Shown: positions 59,726-64,000 of the stretch, piece by piece
How the letters are laid out: every line of letters begins with the position of its first letter
Numbering within the stretch: the stretch's first letter is position 1
From: Tiliqua scincoides
Lineage: Eukaryota > Chordata > Lepidosauria > Squamata > Scincidae
DNA length: 64,000 nucleotides
Direction: 5' to 3'
Assembly: GCF_035046505.1 (NCBI RefSeq)
Contig: NC_089824.1
Span: 119,857,997-119,921,996, forward strand
Translations under genes and position numbers: made by a program
The notes under the pieces: generated by a model
Databases searched by the model: none
What the model was told of the DNA's origin: nothing
What the model saw: the letters and a program-made list of their open reading frames with translations, nothing else

Positions 59726-59930
59726 CAGAAACAGAGCTGGGGGGGCGGTGCTGTAAGTACAACACACTCCGCAACGTGCTGTGTAAGTGCCCCTCCCCCT
59801 TGGCGTCACAGCCATTTGGGGCAGTGACAGCAATGTAGCCCTAATGGCGCCAAGGGGGAGGGGCTCTTGCACGGTGTGTTGCGGAGTGTGCCGTACTTAC
59901 AGCGCTGCCCCCCCTCTAGCTCCACTTCTG
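59726..59930. mobile_element. hAT-type palindromic MITE, perfect 8-bp duplication
   Basis: CATGGAAT flanks both ends (59718-59725, 59931-59938). The arms 59726-59805 and 59848-59930 are inverted copies with roughly 80% identity over 75-80 bp, sharing CTGTAAGTAC, CACACTCCGCAAC and CCCCTCCCCCTTGGCG. The arms are CpG-containing. Only about 40 bp is not paired. Confidence 0.9.
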
Positions 59931-60175
59931 CATGGAATAACTCATTACAAAAATAGAATTTTCTTAGAAGACTTTGGGAAAGAGCTGATTATGCCCCTGT
60001 TACTGAAGGCATTGTTCCATGGATGAGCATTTGAACAGGGGCACACTAGAAAGCAGGCCTCTGGACTTCTCTCAGTGGTGGCTGCCACTCGCAGCCCCAG
60101 ATGGGGGTGCTGGGCTTGGAGTTCACGTTGCAAGGCCCTCTATCAGTGATATTAGAGATATCATCCAAGTCCTTA

Positions 60176-60593
60176 CAGGAGGGGCCTGAGTATCCAGGAA
60201 GGGGGATTCTGTTCTCGGACCCCCCCCCCACACTGCAGATACCGAAAATTGCAGATAATAAAATTCACAATCTATCACACCTTAAGCCCTTGTAAGGGGA
60301 GGCTGTTTTGGCCAAAAAAAAAAAAACACTACTTCTGGTTTCCCAAGGGAAACAGGAAGTGATGTTTTTATACCATATGAAGCATTTTGAGGCCCAGGGT
60401 TTCCCTTTTTTTCAGCCAAAACAGCCATTCTGAAGCCCGTAGAGGCAGACTTTGGAAAGCCCTCCAGAGGTGACTAGAGCACAGCTTGGTTGCCTCTAGA
60501 GGTCTCAGGTGGGGCAAAGTTTGGCTCAACGTGGGACCCCGCATTGAGCCGGATCCATAGATATACAATCCGTAGATACAGAGGCCCTACCTG
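60176..60593. mobile_element. pogo/Tigger-like MITE
   Basis: It is flanked by TA. The ends are CAGGAGGGGCCTGAGTATCC and, inward from the right, CAGGTAGGGCCTCTGTATC. An internal hairpin, ACTTCTGGTTTCCC with GGGAAACAGGAAGT (about 60332-60361), resembles one at 6629-6657 inside the hAT element at 5914. Confidence 0.75.
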
Positions 60594-61520
60594 TAGTTCT
60601 CTGGCTTGGAAGGAATATGAACTTTGGTGACTTGTAATGATCATCTTAGTACAAGGCAAACCTCATTATCCCACAAGTCCTTTTTGATTCATTTTTTTTT
60701 AAATCAATCCAGAGAAGAGCTCAGCTCCTTCTTTTCTATCCAGCTGGGAGCCTTCCTGCCAAGCCACCTACCCTTGCATTCTAATACAGCTTTGTAGGCT
60801 GACTTCATCTGTGAATGTTGTCCCCACAGCTCATAGAAAGCATTTTAAAAAGTACTCCATTTTGCAATGTTCATCAAGCAATGAGTACAATGTATTGGCA
60901 GTATAATTGAGCTAAACATCAGCAGCCAATCTGGAACAACAGATGGAGAATTAACTGAAATTCCGTTATTTGTATTAAATGACTCCTAGGTGCTATTGAG
61001 TCTGCTATGATATTAAGAAAGAAGAGAAGCTACCATATGTGATTGTGGAATTAGGGTTATCTCTGGCTGTTGAGAAATATGCTTTGCTAAAAAAAGATTT
61101 TTCCCATGGCAAAATTTTAGTTACTTACCGTTTTCTCTTAATAAGAAATGTTTTCCTTTTCTTGTTTTTGTTTCCAACTTAACCAAAAACACCATCCTCT
61201 TAAACAGACATTTAAACAAAATAATCTCACTTAACCAGAAACAATATGTTATTGAGAAGTTGAGCCTGCGCATAAAATTAACTTTCTATGGACATTAAAT
61301 GGAAGGAAGACAATTACGTATCAAAGACAGATGGGCGGTGGAGAGGTTGTGACAGGGTGGGGGGACAATTAGGCTTGAAGTGGAATAATACAAATATGCT
61401 ATATTAGAGGGTTATAAGACATTTTGAAGATTTATGAAGCTTGTATCCTCAGGCTAATTCATGTCTGTGAACAAAAACAAGCTTTATGTTTCATTGACAG
61501 TGTTATAATAAAGATTGTGA
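60594..61520. other. unique AT-rich sequence
   Basis: No gene, array or element recognised. Confidence 0.3.
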
Positions 61521-61580
61521 GCCCAATCCTGTGCGTATCTACTCAGAAGTAGAACCCATTGTAGTCAATGAGTTTGGACA
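61521..61580. repeat. palindromic squamate repeat joined to dispersed-family end
   Basis: GCCCAATCCTGTGCGTATCT is followed by ACTCAGAAGTAGAACCCATT. This shows the two repeat types share or abut a CCCAATCCT end. Confidence 0.5.
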
Positions 61581-61754
61581 GGTAAGTTGGGACAGGACTG
61601 CAACAAGAGCATCACAATCAGTCATGTTCCAGCCCATACCTCCTTTTCATCTATACCTGCCTAGCATGGTTTCCCATAACAGGGTTGTAGCAGTGGGAGA
61701 AGACTGCCAGATGCTCCAAACGTACTAGGAAACCTGTATCACAAAGGCCCAGGG

Positions 61755-62123
61755 CAGTGGCATACCAAGGGGCTATGGCACCCCAGGCAGCAACAATTTG
61801 ACATCACATAATGTCACAGAATAGCATCACTTCCAGAAAGAACTAGGAGAACATGCACAGTCGTAGTAGTGGCTGGGGTGAAATTGCTGCCGCCGACGCT
61901 GTGAACACCCAGCTGGCAGACACTTCCTGTCTCTGGAAGCAGTAGGAGCATACATGCACTCACAATGGCACCTGGGAAAATTTTGTCCCAGTTGCTTCTG
62001 TGACTGCCCCCAAACTGCAGTTGTTTCCTGACTCGGGAAGCAACTGGAGCACGTGCACACTCACAGCGACAGCTGGCATCTGCCTTCAAATGGCACCCAG
62101 GATAGACCCTAGATACACCACTG
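61755..62123. mobile_element. hAT-type MITE, perfect 8-bp duplication
   Basis: GCCCAGGG flanks both sides (61747-61754, 62124-62131). The ends CAGTGGCATACCAAGG and, inward from the right, CAGTGGTGTATCTAGG place it near the element at 51366. The interior has two diverged copies of a segment with TTCCTG and GGAAGCA words (about 61921-62020 and 62021-62100). A decayed GACATCAC / CATCACTTCC module lies 46-80 bp from the left end. Confidence 0.88.
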
Positions 62124-62131
62124 GCCCAGGG

Positions 62132-62715
62132 CAAACACCTCCAGCTGGTGGCCTGGAGGAGGCAGGTCTTATTGACCTCCTTTGAAATCCCACACTCTTG
62201 ATAAATGTTTCCTCTCATCCTTAAGGCTGTATCGTTTCTGTATGGAATTTGCTGTTTTGGTTTGCATTGCCCTGCGTGTAGATTGAAACCAACTGCAGTT
62301 GTTTTTTTTAACCCTATCTGCAGAACTATTTCCTAAGTTCTTATGGATGTGCCTGTGCAGTTTTTATTTTTCTTCACAGCATTTATTAAGCGGATTGATG
62401 GTGAACGGCTGGAAAGGATCAGCTGACAGGAGCTAATGGTTAGGAACTTTCCGTCTGGTGAAACAAAACTTGATCTGCCCAGTCAGTTGTGTACACATTG
62501 CAGTCCCCTTCAATGTTGCGGAGGTTCTTTGGTACTATTGTTAGTGGTGCTAATCTGAGTGAGTGATAGGCCTATGGTACAATGGAGCCTCCCTCTGTGG
62601 CAGCAATTTACCAATATACTTGAAAGTTTAAACCATTCCCTACCAACACCCTGATTCCAGTTGCCCTGCACTGAACAAGCATCCCGTCAAAGTCATAGCC
62701 AAGCATCACATGGGC
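62132..62715. other. unique sequence
   Basis: No gene or element recognised. Confidence 0.3.
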
Positions 62716-63275
62716 AGCCCAATCTTAAACTACGCTGGTGCAGCCAGGCTGCATGGCCTGTGCTGCATCCAGTGCAGCTCAGGAGGCAGCTAAAGATTTC
62801 CTTGGGGTAAGGAAATATATATATTTACTGTACCCCAAGTAAAGCCCCAGTCACCCCTATGAGGCTCTTCGGATCCACGCCAGCTGGTGCAAATCTGGGA
62901 AACCCAGTGTAGGGCTGCCCAACCCAGGAAGGGGGTTTGGATGCAGCAAGCACCGATGCTGACAAACTCATTATCTTCCTGGGACTAGTCATCCCCTTGT
63001 TCCACCCTCCCTTACTCAAAAGCACCCTTCCTGCCTCTAACGTACCCTCTCACTCCCCTCTCTCCGTTTCAGCACCATTTGGTAATACCTTACCTGTGCC
63101 AGCAGGCGCAGGGATGGGATGTGGCACTGCCAAGCCGGCGCAGGCCTCCAGGCCAGCCCAGCCCGGCCCGGTCAGCTCATGAGTAGCTACAAACATGCCT
63201 TGTGGCACATTTGCAACACTTTGAGCCAGTGCAGGGGCAGCTGCACTGGCTCAAGCACAAGCTTGGATCATGCTG
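62716..63275. repeat. copy of dispersed 'CCCAATCCTA' family
   Basis: It begins GGCAGCCCAATCTTAAACT and ends near GCTTGGATCATGCTGTTAA. It contains GGGTAAGGAAATATATATAT, a C-rich right half and CAAACATGCCTTGTGGCACA, the phrase linking it to 24056 and 39041. Confidence 0.5.
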
Positions 63276-63587
63276 TTAATGTTTTACTATTTCCTGATAA
63301 CAACAAAAAATGTAAATGCAAAGAATGTAGCTGTTATGCTAATTTTCAACTATCAACCTTGCTGTCAACTACTGCTGCATTCATCATGGGCTGGTTTGGA
63401 TACTTTTTCCCCTGAACTTGTCCCATACAATAAAAAGACGTGCCTTCAAGCTGCCCATATATGCTGTTCCTTTCATTTCCTGGAGAATCCAGGGCTATTT
63501 CCTTTAATCATTTTAAAGTAGATTTATTGTGCAGAGGGACAATTCAGATGAATCACTCTCCTGCATGCAATTAAAGGAAATGCCCAA

Positions 63588-63740
63588 AGTCCCTCAGATG
63601 CAGAGGGAGGAGTCTGGATCATTCATCTCCAGGAAAGACTGGCAAAGAATTCTAGTGATTAGCTGCCAGTTATTGGAGACCATATAGCAGTCAACGGACC
63701 AATAGACTGACTTCATATACGGCAGTTTCCTGTGTTATCC
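63588..63740 (+). mobile_element. tRNA-type SINE, body and tail
   Basis: ATCTCCAGGAAAGACTGGCA is followed by CGGACCAATAGACTGACTTC and GGCAGTTTCCTGTGTT. This is the order of the squamate SINE at 142-500, without a recognisable A box. Confidence 0.65.
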
Positions 63741-64000
63741 TAGTCCTGTTATAGTGAATGAGAAAATGTTGCTGAAGAATAGCTGTGATTAATTGCTATT
63801 GTAGCCAAAGGGAGAAGTGCAGTCTGGGTAGTGTGGTGCCAATCAGCACCAGTTTCTTGCCTCATAGGAAACCATGTCTCTGATATGCTGTTCCATATAG
63901 AGCTAAGCTTTCAGGGAACATATCTCCCAGGTTGTTAGAACTAAAGCTGTAACTTCTTCTGCCTGAAGATACCCTGCAACGTGACTTCTTTAGATTTCCT

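Overview
The window looks like intergenic or intronic DNA from a squamate reptile, most likely a lizard. I find no convincing host protein-coding exon, no tRNA or intact rRNA gene and no CRISPR array. The squamate call is an inference from the repeats: CR1 LINEs with a squamate-type 3' end, tRNA-derived SINEs of two squamate kinds, 5S-rRNA-derived SINEs, many hAT-type MITEs, and a dispersed family with 'CCCAATCCTA' ends. All recognisable coding sequence belongs to transposons.

Layout. 0-9 kb: a SINE split by a hAT MITE, further hAT MITEs, and a three-layer nest (5914-7563) in which one hAT element holds a smaller hAT MITE and a CR1 fragment. 9-22 kb: mostly unique AT-rich DNA with dispersed-family copies, a GC-rich hairpin block (12.6-13.1 kb) and microsatellites. 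22-36 kb: two 5S-derived SINEs, a CpG-rich hAT element with perfect target-site duplications (28822-29717), and a 5'-truncated LINE (32383-33628). 36-49 kb: a hAT element with a perfect duplication, a 300-bp near-perfect palindrome (44463-44763), an isolated retrotransposon tail (46536-46569) and a tRNA-type SINE. 49-64 kb: a hAT element that keeps the C-terminal transposase region and a 130-bp tandem array, several more hAT MITEs with exact 8-bp duplications, two pogo/Tigger-like TA-flanked MITEs, and an old CR1 fragment.

Three observations stand out. First, the 5S-derived SINEs and the LINE share one 34-nt 3' tail containing an AGTCT-TTCG-AGACT hairpin. In the LINE this tail begins on the last base of the stop codon, so it is the whole 3' UTR. 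A third locus carries this tail alone. This is a clear LINE/SINE partnership. Second, four hAT MITEs carry a doubled 16-bp module resembling an ETS plus CRE composite site at a nearly fixed 53-64 bp from one end. Third, several elements are foldback structures with long, highly similar arms. The unique stretches between elements are AT-rich, and some may be conserved non-coding sequence, which cannot be tested from one sequence.
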